Shown: positions 25,980-34,691 of the stretch, piece after piece | How positions within the stretch are numbered: position 1 is the stretch's first letter | Layout of the letters: every line of letters starts with the position of its first letter | Assembly (NCBI RefSeq): GCF_004138205.1 | Contig: NZ_RXNQ01000003.1 | Location: 62,001 to 126,000, forward strand | Origin: Pedobacter sp. SYP-B3415 | GTDB taxonomy: Bacteria > Bacteroidota > Bacteroidia > Sphingobacteriales > Sphingobacteriaceae | Direction: 5' to 3' | Length of the DNA stretch: 64,000 nt | Position numbers and translations under genes: made by a program | The notes under the pieces: model-generated | The model's database searches: none | What the model saw: the letters and a program-made list of their open reading frames with translations, nothing else | Told to the model about the DNA's origin: nothing

Positions 25980-26132
25980 ATTTGAGTCATGAGACACGCA
26001 AGACCCCTCGGCAGGTAAGGCGTATTGAGCGGTGCGCCGTGGTCGTTCGTCCTGGTTCTTTTTTCTTTAATCTCATTGAGAGGTTAGGCGCCGTGGTCTT
26101 TTCATCCTTTTTCCTTTTTCTTTGTTCTCCTT
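25980..26132. repeat. Intergenic direct repeat, copy A
   Basis: About 153 bp, nearly identical to 26304-26460. It runs from ATTTGAGTC through the CCCCTCGGCAGG segment to TTCTCCTT. It contains no gene. Short ATTTGAG/ATGAG-type units flank it. Confidence 0.75.
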
Positions 26133-26303
26133 GACTCATGATTCATGGCTCGTGCCTCCCCTGAAGTCATCCAGACAGAGCGGAGCGGCGGAAGGATCTA
26201 ACTGGGGATCGCAAGTCAGATTCTTCGCTGCGCTCTGAATGACCCGTGGGGGGATCACGATCTGCTATGAAGCCAATGGATTTCTTCAGATTTGAGATAT
26301 GAG

Positions 26304-26460
26304 ATTTGAGTCCTGAGACATGACAGCAAGACCCCTCGGCAGGTAAGGCGTATTGAGGGGTACGCCGTGGTCGTTCGTCCTGGTTCTTTTTTCTTTAATC
26401 TCACTGAGGGATTAGGCGCCGTGGTCTTTTCATCCTTTTTCCTTTTTCTTTGTTCTCCTT
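26304..26460. repeat. Intergenic direct repeat, copy B
   Basis: About 157 bp, the second copy of the unit at 25980-26132, with a few substitutions and small indels. Between the copies and after copy B lie more repeat-like fragments, such as CAGACAGAGCGGAGCGG at 26170, which recurs near 27285. Together with the MITE this makes 25795-27415 a repeat sink without genes. Confidence 0.75.
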
Positions 26461-26676
26461 AGCGAACAGTCGCAACCGCTCCGTCGCAGGGGATCCCTCG
26501 CCGTTGCGATATCGAAAAAGGGACTGCGTAAACGCGCTTCGGGATGACGGCGTGGGAGACGTCAGTGGGGCTTGGCGGCTGAGGGGTTAGGCGCCCGGGT
26601 CCTGTCAGGTCCTCTCATGATTCATGGTTCGTAGTTCGGCTAGCAGCCATTGAGGGGCTCTGCGCCCAGACTTATC

Positions 26677-26686
26677 ACTTAATACC
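26677..26686 (+). repeat. 10-bp target-site duplication, left copy (element 2)
   Basis: ACTTAATACC lies immediately left of MITE-like element copy 2 and is repeated exactly at 27227-27236 on the right side. Confidence 0.85.
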
Positions 26687-27226
26687 CATTGTTGTCCGGT
26701 AAAAATTGGCTGAATGAAATAAGACCGTTCTGAATAGTCTCAAAGCACTATTTGCCTGAGTCTTCCGAATCAAGCCCCCTGAATTCTATGTTTGTGGGTT
26801 TTACGTACGGGCGGCGGTTTTGATGACGGTTTTGCCTGATTACTGCCACTAATAGGTGCGGACCGGCCTTGTATCTTCTCGCCGCAGAAAAGTATTAAAA
26901 GTCTTGCACTGTTTTAAGGAGGTCGGTAGGAACCAAGGAGGGGAACCAGCCCGGAACGGAATGGCGCAGGGATAATCCGGGCCTTTTCCCCCCGCCGTCG
27001 GACTTTTGATGCTTTTATGCCAGAAGAGATACACAGCCGGAGCGGTTTGTTCGTGTCTTGTATGTTGTTTTCAATGGTACGAACGCTTTCGGCTATGCCT
27101 CAGGTGCTTCTTTTCCAAGAAAAAGAAGGAGCCCCCGCGGCGGTGAGCGGTTCGATACCATAGCCTCACATCTATTGGAAACCAAAGAGCTATAGGCTTT
27201 CGCAAAACTTTCCCCGGACAACAGTG
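26687..27226. mobile_element. MITE-like non-autonomous element, copy 2
   Basis: 540 bp with tips CATTGTTGTCCGG and CCGGACAACAGTG (imperfect inverted repeats) and the duplicated target ACTTAATACC on both sides. It is in the same orientation as copy 1 at 20470-21004 and nearly identical, apart from scattered substitutions and one-base indels that shift every internal reading frame. No transposase is encoded. The clean 10-bp duplications show that each copy arrived by its own transposition. Confidence 0.85.
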
Positions 27227-27415
27227 ACTTAATACCTACAACTTACAACTTCACTAATTCATGGTTCCTGCCTCCCGTTGATCCAGACAGAGCGGAGCGG
27301 GCAAGCCTGTCCCGGTGGTGTAATGCGGGGTATGCGCCCAGCGCTTTACACTTTCAACCTTTAACTTTTGACTCAGACAGGCCTTGCCTCTTTGGTCTCT
27401 TTTGTTCGATCCTCC

Positions 27416-27907
27416 CTACCCCAGCGTCCAGTCCGGGCGCTCGAAGTGACAGGTATACCCGTAGGGATTTCGTTGCAGGTAGTCCTGGTGCTCGGCTTCT
27501 GCGCTCCAGAAATCACTTTCCGGAACTACTTCTGTCACCACTTTTCCAGGCCATTTCCCTGATGCCTCAATCTCCGCAATCAACTGTAAGGCTGTTTGCT
27601 TTTGACTTTCATCCGAAAAAAAGATAGCAGACCGGTATGAGGGCCCCAGATCGTTCCCCTGGCGGTTGCGGGTGGTCGGATCATGTATCTGGAAAAAATA
27701 TTCAAGCAGCTTTCTGTAAGACAAAACTGTGGGATCAAATTCAATCCGGATCGCCTCTGCATGCGTTCCATGGTTTCGGTATGTTGCATGGGGAACATCA
27801 CCCCCGGTGTAGCCAACCTCTGTTGATATCACACCAGGCTGATGCCTGATCAGCTCTTCCACTCCCCAAAAACATCCACCAGCCAAAATTGCTTTTTCAG
27901 TATTCAT
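27416..27907 (-). CDS. msrA: Peptide methionine sulfoxide reductase A
   Basis: 163 aa from [11 protein letters not shown] at 27907; an upstream in-frame Met at 27928 is less likely. It reduces methionine-S-sulfoxide in proteins. The catalytic motif GGCFWG is at about residues 9-14. [27 protein letters not shown] and AEAEHQDYL are all conserved. It is a single gene at the edge of the repeat-rich stretch. Confidence 0.96.
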   Translation of the reverse strand: MNTEKAILAGGCFWGVEELIRHQPGVISTEVGYTGGDVPHATYRNHGTHAEAIRIEFDPTVLSYRKLLEYFFQIHDPTTRNRQGNDLGPSYRSAIFFSDESQKQTALQLIAEIEASGKWPGKVVTEVVPESDFWSAEAEHQDYLQRNPYGYTCHFERPDWTLG

Positions 27908-28183
27908 GATTCTTGTGTTATATAGCAAAGGAACAAAAATGCCGCATCAGAGCGATCAGGCTTTCGCTACTTTGACAATCTGCAGATACAATATCAAGTA
28001 TGCAGGAATTGTTTTCTGAACAGAGTGAATAATAAGTGTACAAATACATTTTATTAGCCCGTAAAACCGTTGCGCCGGTTACCCGTAGCAACGGGTCGGC
28101 TGTACGTAAAAATTCGCGCAGGCCGAGTCCGTATTGCTAAAATCACCCGGAGAATTTTAGTTTTATAATCTCAATCCCTGACC

Positions 28184-28603
28184 ATGTATCAAAAAAAATC
28201 ACCCGAACTTCTCGACTGCGGACTTGCGGTCGCATTAAAAGTAATAGGCGGCAAATGGCGTACCTGGGTACTCGACTGTATAATCAGAGAAATCAGACGG
28301 CCAAGTGCCATTCAGCGCGAAATGCAAGGCGTTAGTCAGCGCGTTGTCAACCTCCATATTCACGAATTGGAGGCGTACGGACTCATTTTTAAAAAAATAT
28401 TGAGGGCACGCCCGGCGCACGTGGAATATCACCTCACAGAAGCCGGCGAAAAGCTGCTGCCTATTCTCCGGGATCTCGACAATTGGGGAAACACCCATAA
28501 ACATTACCTGTACCGCGATAACCCGGCATTTATTCCCGGCTCCTGCGCCTATTCAGCTGAGGATGCCAGAGTTGATGTCGCTGATCAGAGACCTGCATCG
28601 TAA
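28184..28603 (+). CDS. HxlR family transcriptional regulator
   Basis: 139 aa: LDCGLAVALKVIGGKWRTWVLDCIIREIRRPSAIQREMQGVSQRVVNLHIHELEAYGLIFKK, then a wing and TEAGEKLLPILRDLDNWG. Its 3' end overlaps the convergent imine-reductase-like gene by 19 bases, so that enzyme is a plausible target. Confidence 0.92.
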   Translation: MYQKKSPELLDCGLAVALKVIGGKWRTWVLDCIIREIRRPSAIQREMQGVSQRVVNLHIHELEAYGLIFKKILRARPAHVEYHLTEAGEKLLPILRDLDNWGNTHKHYLYRDNPAFIPGSCAYSAEDARVDVADQRPAS

Positions 28604-29499
28604 CCTGAAGATCGATGGTCACGCAATACATTAAAGATCGCCGAAACATCCTGACCACCGTAACCCGCTTTTTGTGCTTCGGCAAGCACATTTTTGGTAA
28701 GCCTGGCCAGCCGGAGATCAAGGTCTGCCTCGCGTGCATTTCTAACCAGGATGTCAAGATCAGCACTTACCCTGTCTACCGGCGTTTCCGCTTCAGCAAA
28801 ATTGCCCTGATGAATCGCCTGTCCCATTCTTCTCAGATCCGAGCCCACAACCGGAGCGAGACTTTCAATAAGCAACCCGAATTCATCGACAGATAAGCCC
28901 TCGTGCTGGCAGATCAGTGCCCCGTGACAAAAACCCATCCAGACAGCAGACAAATAAGAGAGTCCGGCCAGGGAAAGCCCTGCAGAAGCGCCATCTGCCG
29001 GACCGAGATATGAAACAGTCCCCGCTAATTTATTAAGCAGTTCCGCAACATCATTGTACACGGGCTGAGGGCCGCAGATCGTGATCATAGCTTCTGCAGA
29101 CCCGATTTGGCGCGGCCAGGCCATTATGTTCCCGTTTAAACAACTTCCGCCGCTGTTGCTTATTCTGGCTGCCAGTGTACGTGCTTCATTGGCTGTGCCC
29201 CCGCTTAGCTGGATGAATGTTTTTCCTGAAAGTGCGCCAGACGCAAAGACTGGCTGCAGAACCAGGTCGGTCGCCTGATAGTCGCTCAGGCATGCAATCG
29301 TTACCGGACTGTTAGCAATGGCGGCGGTAGCACTTTCGGCCTGTATCGCCCCCTGCGCAACCAGGGGTCCGGCCTTCAACACGTCCCGGTTCCATACCTC
29401 TGTATTCAGTCCTTTATCGAGCAATACCCGGGCGACTGCGCTTCCCATGGCGCCTAGTCCGATTACGCTCACTTCTGTGTGTAGGTTGTTATTCGTCAT
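28585..29499 (-). CDS. NAD(P)-dependent beta-hydroxyacid dehydrogenase / imine-reductase-like protein
   Basis: 304 aa from MTNNNLHTEVSVIGLGAMG at 29499. Rossmann GxGxxG (VIGLGAMGSAVA) lies at residues 9-20 and the NRD acceptor segment follows. The central KTFIQLSGGTANEARTLAARI replaces the usual hydroxyacid-dehydrogenase signature. The C-terminal helical domain (AGLSLAGLSYLSAVWMGFCHGALI) matches the imine-reductase-like group. A paralog lies at 38179. Confidence 0.85.
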   Translation of the reverse strand: MTNNNLHTEVSVIGLGAMGSAVARVLLDKGLNTEVWNRDVLKAGPLVAQGAIQAESATAAIANSPVTIACLSDYQATDLVLQPVFASGALSGKTFIQLSGGTANEARTLAARISNSGGSCLNGNIMAWPRQIGSAEAMITICGPQPVYNDVAELLNKLAGTVSYLGPADGASAGLSLAGLSYLSAVWMGFCHGALICQHEGLSVDEFGLLIESLAPVVGSDLRRMGQAIHQGNFAEAETPVDRVSADLDILVRNAREADLDLRLARLTKNVLAEAQKAGYGGQDVSAIFNVLRDHRSSGYDAGL

Positions 29500-29660
29500 A
29501 TCTGAATTGATTTTCAGAAACGAAATTAGACACCCCTGCATGCTGCCGCAATACCTGAAAAATTTTTCAGTATCCGGAGGAAATTCAACATGAGAATTGC
29601 ATACAAATGAGCCTTTGTTGTCTTACCTTTAGAACTCAGACACCACAAAACTCTAAAAAA

Positions 29661-30164
29661 ATGATCATTCAATACCTGATCGGTGAATTCGAAAATGAAG
29701 TGAAGAGCACCCGCAAACTATTGCAGGCAATTCCTGAAAAAGACCTGGCTTATAAACCATCTCCTACCTCGTGGACAATGGGTGAGCTTGCACAACACAT
29801 TGCCACCATTTATTATTGGTATGTCGGCGCACTGACTGCTGATGTGTACGACCTGGCGGGCGACAACCTGGAACGCGCTCCTGCCAGCGACCTGCAGGGA
29901 ACACTGGCGCTTTTTGAGCAGAATGTAGAAAAGGCCCGGGCTGCGCTGAACACTGTAACAGAAGAAAGCCTCCGGCAGGATTGGACGATGAAGGCAGGAG
30001 ACCGGGTTGTTCTTGGCCCAATGCCGAGGGGCATCGTTACCCGCGGCTTTTTGTTTAATCACCTTTATCATCACCGTGGCGAGATGATCGTTTACCTGCG
30101 CGCCACGGGAAATAAAGTACCCGGATTATACGGCCCTACTTTCGAAGAAAGCCAGCCAGGTTAA
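29661..30164 (+). CDS. DinB family protein
   Basis: 167 aa from MIIQYLIGEFENEV at 29661. It is a four-helix DinB fold with three His ligands placed as in the family: AQHIATIYYWYVGAL (about residues 47-61) and FLFNHLYHHRGEMIVYLRATG (about 130-150). PYCAT-type GLYGPTFEE ends the domain. Members are metal-dependent and include thiol transferases. The gene stands alone. Confidence 0.9.
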   Translation: MIIQYLIGEFENEVKSTRKLLQAIPEKDLAYKPSPTSWTMGELAQHIATIYYWYVGALTADVYDLAGDNLERAPASDLQGTLALFEQNVEKARAALNTVTEESLRQDWTMKAGDRVVLGPMPRGIVTRGFLFNHLYHHRGEMIVYLRATGNKVPGLYGPTFEESQPG

Positions 30165-30245
30165 TTAACGAAAGATCGTCAGGACAAATATTAATTGCAG
30201 AAGTTCCAGGGCTGGCATCTGCGATGTTCAGCCCCGGAACTTCGC

Positions 30246-30638
30246 TTACAGCATTTCCACGAGCTGGATATTGTTACCGCAAGTGTCATTCAGCACAGCA
30301 ATCTTGACGGTACCCATTTCGGTTGGTTTTACGCTAAATTCGACACCAAGCCCCAGCAGACGCTCATACTCGTGCTGAACGTTATCCACATTAAACTGAG
30401 TATAAGGAATGCCGGCGTCGAACAAAGCCTTTTGATAGGTCCGGGCAGGTTCGAAGTGTAAAGGAGCGGGTTCGAGCAGCACTTCTGCCCCATCAGGCTC
30501 TTCCTTGCTCACCACCGTTAGCCACCTGTCGTTACCAACAGGGACATCTACTTTTTTAATAAAATCAAGCTTGGTTGTGTAAAATTCCAATGCTTTTTCC
30601 TGGTCAAGAACCGGGACTCCGACAATTTTAGCTCTCAT
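30246..30638 (-). CDS. VOC family protein
   Basis: 130 aa: VPVLDQEKALEFYTTKLDFIKKVDVPVG at the start, KALFDAGIPYTQFNVDNVQHEYERLLGLGVEF in the middle and VLNDTCGNNIQLVEM at the end, which carries the metal-site Gln. It probably binds a small ligand. It is paired with the AraC-type regulator 18 bases upstream on the same strand. Confidence 0.92.
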   Translation of the reverse strand: MRAKIVGVPVLDQEKALEFYTTKLDFIKKVDVPVGNDRWLTVVSKEEPDGAEVLLEPAPLHFEPARTYQKALFDAGIPYTQFNVDNVQHEYERLLGLGVEFSVKPTEMGTVKIAVLNDTCGNNIQLVEML

Positions 30639-30655
30639 GTGTTTAATCTTTTAGT

Positions 30656-31075
30656 TTATGAGCTGGCAAGATCAGCATGCAAAGACAAACCGGCATTGTG
30701 AAAATTGCTCTTTTGAAATTCGCTTGGGGTTCGGCCTGTCTTTGACTTAAATAATGTGCTAAAGGAACTGGGACTGTCGAAACCGATCGCAAAACAAGTC
30801 TCGCTAATACTCATGCCCGTTTTGAGACAGGCTTTTGCCTTTTCGATACGTTTGTCGGTCAGGTACTGGATGGGTGTTTGTCCGTAATACTTTTTGAATA
30901 ATCGCAGTAAATGAAACTTAGACATATATCTGGCGCCTGAAATAACATCGAGATTAAGGTCTTCGCTGCAATTTTTGTCTAAATAATTGCGGGTTCCTCT
31001 AATGGCATCCAGCTGTCCGCTGTTAGGATACATGATTTTTTTAAGCTTTAGTACTTCGCTTTCGTAATAGGTCAT
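30656..31075 (-). CDS. AraC-type helix-turn-helix regulator (DNA-binding domain only)
   Basis: 139 aa, essentially a lone HTH_18 domain: LNLDVISGARYMSKFHLLRLFKKYYGQTPIQYLTDKRIEKAKACL and SISETCFAIGFDSPSSFSTLFKSKTGRTPSEF. No ligand-binding domain precedes it. It forms a two-gene unit with the VOC protein and likely regulates it. Confidence 0.9.
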   Translation of the reverse strand: MTYYESEVLKLKKIMYPNSGQLDAIRGTRNYLDKNCSEDLNLDVISGARYMSKFHLLRLFKKYYGQTPIQYLTDKRIEKAKACLKTGMSISETCFAIGFDSPSSFSTLFKSKTGRTPSEFQKSNFHNAGLSLHADLASS

Positions 31076-31270
31076 CTTCGTTATTCCGCTATAAGATCAA
31101 ATATACTTATTCAGATAGTAGAACAGCAATAGTGGCGGCGGCTGATAAGCCTCTACCGAAACGCTGATCAGCCAAACACGCTTCTGATGGACATTACCGT
31201 GGAGATCGGGGCGTGCCCCAGCGTTCAGCCAGTCAGGGGATGAAACCAGTATCTTTAAACGGATTGAATT

Positions 31271-31915
31271 TTACTTCAGAAGCTTAAAAATGGCTGAAGT
31301 ACGCAGGTAATGCGTTCCGCTGTTGAAGATCTTTGCCGCCCGGACCATCGCTGCTGCCAGGTCTTTCGTTGCAATCGGTCGCTGACCTTTAAATAGCCCC
31401 AACCTGTTGAAGAACTTCACAATAGCTACACCAATCCGCTCTCCTGCACGGTCTGAATCTTTTCTTTCCAGCGGACCGGGCTGAAAAATCACGGTAACCG
31501 GGAAAGCCAGGCGGATTACCTTTTCTTCCAGTTCGCCTTTCATCTTCATGTAGAAAAAATGTGAGCGGGCATCGGCTCCGCCGGAAGAAACCAGCAGGTA
31601 CCGTTCAACGCCATGACTTTTTGCGGCTTTGGCGAAATCATACTGATAGTCGTGGTCTACGCGCCATTGCCCTTCTTCTCCGCCGGCTGCTTTCAGGGTC
31701 GTTCCGAGACAGGAAAATGCTGCGTCGCCGGTAACAAGGTGCTGCCATGCTGATGTTTTCTCGAAATCGACCACGTGCACATGCAATTTTGCATGCTGCA
31801 AGGATACAGGCCGCCTCACAAATATGTGAACTTCATTAAACGTGTTGTCGGCAAGAAGTTGCTGAACCAGGTCAGCACCCGTTGCCCCGGTAGCCCCTAT
31901 TACCAATGCTTTCAT
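31271..31915 (-). CDS. NAD(P)H-binding atypical SDR (HTATIP2/YwnB-like)
   Basis: 214 aa. The nucleotide-binding loop VIGATGATGADLVQQLL is at residues 4-20. VVDFEKTSAWQHLVTGDAAFSCLGTTLKAAGG and YLLVSSGGADARSHFFYMKMKGELEEKV are typical of the NAD(P)H-binding oxidoreductase family related to HTATIP2. The substrate is unknown. It is a single gene. Confidence 0.9.
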   Translation of the reverse strand: MKALVIGATGATGADLVQQLLADNTFNEVHIFVRRPVSLQHAKLHVHVVDFEKTSAWQHLVTGDAAFSCLGTTLKAAGGEEGQWRVDHDYQYDFAKAAKSHGVERYLLVSSGGADARSHFFYMKMKGELEEKVIRLAFPVTVIFQPGPLERKDSDRAGERIGVAIVKFFNRLGLFKGQRPIATKDLAAAMVRAAKIFNSGTHYLRTSAIFKLLK

Positions 31916-32056
31916 AAGATTTTGTATTTCTGTCGACTGACTAACAACTGGAAAAGCGATTTGCTTGCTGAATTCATTCCGCCTTCTGACTTTGTGAGCG
32001 TTGGTCTATAGCTTGATTGATTTTTCAAGATTGCGTATTTTGGCTTCCCGATTCAT

Positions 32057-32230
32057 ATGGAAAATCTCATTGCAGAACTCAAGTTAAAATCGGCTTCAGT
32101 GAAGATTACAACATTATCAACTATGCTTTAGACGAAAATCAAGATTGACAAGCCAATGTTGTCTAGGAAAAACTTCGCTGAACTGAGCAAGATCTGTCTG
32201 AAAAGCCACAAACTGATACCAGACGTGTGA
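32057..32230 (+). pseudogene. Degraded gene fragment
   Basis: Starting at ATG 32057 (MENLIAELK), the reading continues as IGFSEDYNIINYALDENQD only after a frame change, and then as KPMLSRKNFAELSKICLKSHKLIPDV after another. The pieces have protein-like composition, which suggests a decayed small gene in the gap before recX. No family was recognised. Confidence 0.3.
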
Positions 32231-32286
32231 CCAGTTATGTTTAATGCAGGCTGACCACGCAGATGAAAACGTTTATCTTTGAAATT

Positions 32287-32772
32287 ATGGAGCAGAAACG
32301 TGTGATTTACGATTTCAGGACGGGCCTGGCGAAAGCGGAAGCCTATTGCGCCTACCAGGAGCGGTCGCAGCAGGAAGTGCGCGACAAGTTATACAGCTGG
32401 GGACTACACAGCAGGGAAGTTGAACAGATCATCTCCACATTGATTGAGAACAACTTTTTAAACGAAGCGCGCTTTGCTGCAGCTTATGTGTCCGGAAAAT
32501 TCCGGATCAAGAAGTGGGGAAAACTAAAAATAAAACACGGCCTGAAGTTAAAACGAATCCCTGACCGGATGATTGCGCGGGCGTTGAATGCAATTGACGG
32601 AGATGCTTACATTGAAACTATTGTCAGCCTTGCTGAGAAAAAAATCCCATTTTTAGGTACAACAGACGCTTTTAAAAGAAAATTTAAGCTAATAACCTAC
32701 CTACAGGGCCGTGGCTTTGAAAATGATGTAATTTTAGATGCACTGAAAAACAGCGGTTTACTTGAAAAGTGA
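32287..32772 (+). CDS. recX: RecX family regulator
   Basis: 161 aa from MEQKRVIYDF at 32287; an upstream ATG at 32263 is possible. Repeated three-helix RecX modules are seen: AKAEAYCAYQERSQQEVRDKLYSWGL, EQIISTLIENNFLNEARFAAAYVSGKFRIKKWG, and KLITYLQGRGFENDVILDAL. RecX binds RecA filaments and limits recombination activity. recA is not adjacent. The tRNA-Gly/tRNA-Leu transcript starts right after it. Confidence 0.92.
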   Translation: MEQKRVIYDFRTGLAKAEAYCAYQERSQQEVRDKLYSWGLHSREVEQIISTLIENNFLNEARFAAAYVSGKFRIKKWGKLKIKHGLKLKRIPDRMIARALNAIDGDAYIETIVSLAEKKIPFLGTTDAFKRKFKLITYLQGRGFENDVILDALKNSGLLEK

Positions 32773-32792
32773 TTTTTTTTCTATGAAAAAGC

Positions 32793-32822
32793 TTGACAGG
32801 AATGAGATAGTCACTATATTTG
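32793..32822 (+). promoter_or_regulatory. Promoter of the tRNA-Gly/tRNA-Leu transcript
   Basis: TTGACA begins at 32793 and TATATTTG is at 32815-32822. This fits the Bacteroidota housekeeping promoter (TTG, 19-base gap, TAnnTTTG). Transcription would begin about 20 bases before tRNA-Gly. Confidence 0.8.
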
Positions 32823-32847
32823 CATCACCAAAAACAACAACACTATT

Positions 32848-32920
<73 letters not shown>

Positions 32921-32976
32921 CGAAATCCCTTCCCCTCAAAAGGAAGGGATTTACAATTTAACAGGTTACCAAACCT

Positions 32977-33062
32977 GCTCGGATGGTGGAACTGGTAGAC
33001 ACGCAGGACTTAAAATCCTGTTCGCCCTAAAGCGAGTGCGGGTTCGATTCCCGCTCCGAGTA
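32977..33062 (+). tRNA. tRNA-Leu (TAA)
   Basis: 86 nt class II tRNA with a long variable arm. Acceptor GCTCGGA pairs with TCCGAGT (first pair G-T), with discriminator A. The anticodon stem CAGGA/TCCTG holds loop CTTAAAA (anticodon TAA), and the T-arm has GGTTCGATTCC. A hairpin at 32923-32952 separates it from tRNA-Gly. Confidence 0.97.
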
Positions 33063-33068
33063 CAAAAG

Positions 33069-33095
33069 CCTTATCGGAAACGACAAGGTTTTTTT
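33069..33095 (+). terminator. Terminator of the tRNA operon
   Basis: CCTTaTCG (33069-33076), tetraloop GAAA, CGAcAAGG (33081-33088), followed by a run of seven T. It starts seven bases after tRNA-Leu. Confidence 0.8.
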
Positions 33096-33111
33096 GTTTT
33101 ATAGCTGCAGC

Positions 33112-33321
33112 GTGCCGGTAAGAATTTTCCCAACCGAAGTCGGCTTTTCAACCCAACTTAGTATTGACGGAAGTCCTGGTTACGCATGGATGACGGATTC
33201 CGTTACTGGCATGATTGTATCTGATTGGGGAGTTATAGTTCCTCCCGGCTTCATAATTCACTACTTCGGTAATAGCACTGGAAGTTTTGAGTTGCAGGCT
33301 GGCACATATCAGTTCGACTAA
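33112..33321 (+). pseudogene. Orphan 3' gene fragment downstream of tRNA-Leu
   Basis: The open frame has no ATG: a TTG at 33094 lies inside the tRNA terminator, and the first GTG is at 33112. The encoded 69 aa (VRIFPTEVGFSTQLSIDG to ELQAGTYQFD) looks like the beta-rich tail of a larger protein. It is followed by its own terminator at 33383. This suggests a truncated gene left behind next to the tRNA. A short intact gene using GTG cannot be excluded. Confidence 0.4.
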
Positions 33322-33382
33322 CACACCAGCATGATATCGTTGGACAGACCTAATTAGCAAGAAAAAGAATAACAGTAATGGC

Positions 33383-33405
33383 AGCCGCTCATTTGAGCGG
33401 CTTTT
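33383..33405 (+). terminator. Terminator after the orphan fragment
   Basis: AGCCGCTCA (33383-33391), TT loop, TGAGCGGCT (33394-33402), then TTT. It is a perfect nine-pair stem. Confidence 0.75.
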
Positions 33406-33601
33406 CAGTTTATTGAGAGTTCAATTGCTTCTGCCAATATCGATTTGATTGGACCTGTGTTACTCGCTTAAACCACGACAATTAGGTTTGCTGTTCAACA
33501 TTTAGATTAAATGGCATAAATGTTAACCTTTGACTTACAGCCTCTTAATGGATACATTTGATAATGATGGTTACATAGGCTGAAGTTAAGGACATAGATA
33601 A

Positions 33602-33661
33602 ATGGCGTCGATCAAACAGATCTGTAAGTACTGTAACGTATCGGTGGTCAACCCTGCTTAA
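33602..33661 (+). pseudogene. Possible LacI-type HTH N-terminal remnant
   Basis: ATG at 33602 encodes MASIKQICKYCNVSVVNPA followed by a stop. The first residues resemble the LacI start (SIKxIAKxxNVSV), with a frame loss right where STVSRAL would follow. Together with the fragment at 33112 this suggests that 33.1-33.7 kb is a scar of broken genes. Confidence 0.25.
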
Positions 33662-33707
33662 CCCAATTTAGGCTACTTGCTAGGTTCCTGTTTTTATAGT
33701 CAGGTCT

Positions 33708-34589
33708 TTACAGTTTAATTTCGAGCTTATAACCCTTGCCGCGTACAACCGTTATTCTAATACCCGGATCGCAGGCCAGTTTCCTTCTGAGTTTTGATAT
33801 GAACATATCCAGACTACGGCCTACGATAACACCCTCATCTTCCCATATCTCTTTTTGCAGCCGGCTTCGCTCTATGGTCTCATTCGGCGACAACGCAAAA
33901 ATGAGGAGTAACCGTGATTCAGTTGCAGTTAAGTCGATGTCTGCACCCTCTGCTGTCAGTCTGCGGTTCCCGGCATCGAACAGCAATGCGCCTAAAGTTA
34001 TCAGGTTACTATCAGCGTCAGGCACGGCTCTTCGGGGTCTGACCGATCTGAAATATATAAAACCAATCAATGCCATTAATGGCAGGCTGCCCAGAAGCAT
34101 CCTGTTCTTTACCCAATGGATACCAGCCGGCTTGAATTTAATATTGATCTTGTAACATGACCTTGGTTGTTCTCGCCCCAGACAGGGTACAATGTCATTT
34201 CTCTTATTTCCTGATATGGCGAAGCCGTACGCTACGTTGGCGTTCCCGCATGTTAGAACATTAACCACATAGTCGTCTGTCTGAGGAGAGCTGGCCAACA
34301 CATGCTGAGTGATCTTTACCAAAACGCCCGGTTCAAACGCAAACTCACGCTCGAAGCTGATCTGATATTCATTTTCTGCAATCTTCTTTACGGGGAGTAC
34401 CCTCGAGGTAGTGTCGCCTGATTGCAAAAGCAGCTCATGTCCTACCCTGCGAAGCAATACTTCTTTCCTCGCGATATCAAAATCATTATCGCCGGTTATA
34501 AAGGCTGCGCAAATTACCCCGATGAACAACAGTAATGTTAACACCAGCAATTTTTTGCGTTTTCCCGATCGAAAATTTCGGCTAAGCAT
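33708..34589 (-). CDS. Membrane-anchored winged-helix transcriptional regulator (ToxR-like topology)
   Basis: 293 aa. A transmembrane helix lies near residues 13-32 (LLVLTLLLFIGVICAAFI). A probable periplasmic domain of about 130 residues follows, with two Cys (LTCGNANVAYG and VPCLGREQPRSCYK give three in total), then a second helix near 163-180 (LLGSLPLMALIGFIYF). The C-terminal OmpR-type winged helix ends the protein (LDLTATESRLLLIFALSPNETIERSRLQKEIW, ITVVRGKGYKL). It lacks receiver and kinase domains. It is divergent from the secreted protein at 34692 and may sense an envelope signal and control that gene. Confidence 0.85.
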   Translation of the reverse strand: MLSRNFRSGKRKKLLVLTLLLFIGVICAAFITGDNDFDIARKEVLLRRVGHELLLQSGDTTSRVLPVKKIAENEYQISFEREFAFEPGVLVKITQHVLASSPQTDDYVVNVLTCGNANVAYGFAISGNKRNDIVPCLGREQPRSCYKINIKFKPAGIHWVKNRMLLGSLPLMALIGFIYFRSVRPRRAVPDADSNLITLGALLFDAGNRRLTAEGADIDLTATESRLLLIFALSPNETIERSRLQKEIWEDEGVIVGRSLDMFISKLRRKLACDPGIRITVVRGKGYKLEIKL

Positions 34590-34691
34590 TGTATCAGGAT
34601 TTATTTACAAAGTTTACAATTTTATTTACAATCTGCGCGCTCCGTAACAAAATACATCGTCTTAGTTTCGCTGAAACAAATTCAAAACGAT

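Noticed and set aside
25980-26460. CRISPR array
   Set aside because: Only two copies of a 150-bp unit with a single long spacer. No short regular repeats or cas genes occur anywhere in the window.
32977-33062. Direct repeat of the tRNA-Leu 3' end marking an integrated island
   Set aside because: No second copy of the GTTCGATTCCCGCTC segment was found downstream in the window, so an att pair is not supported.
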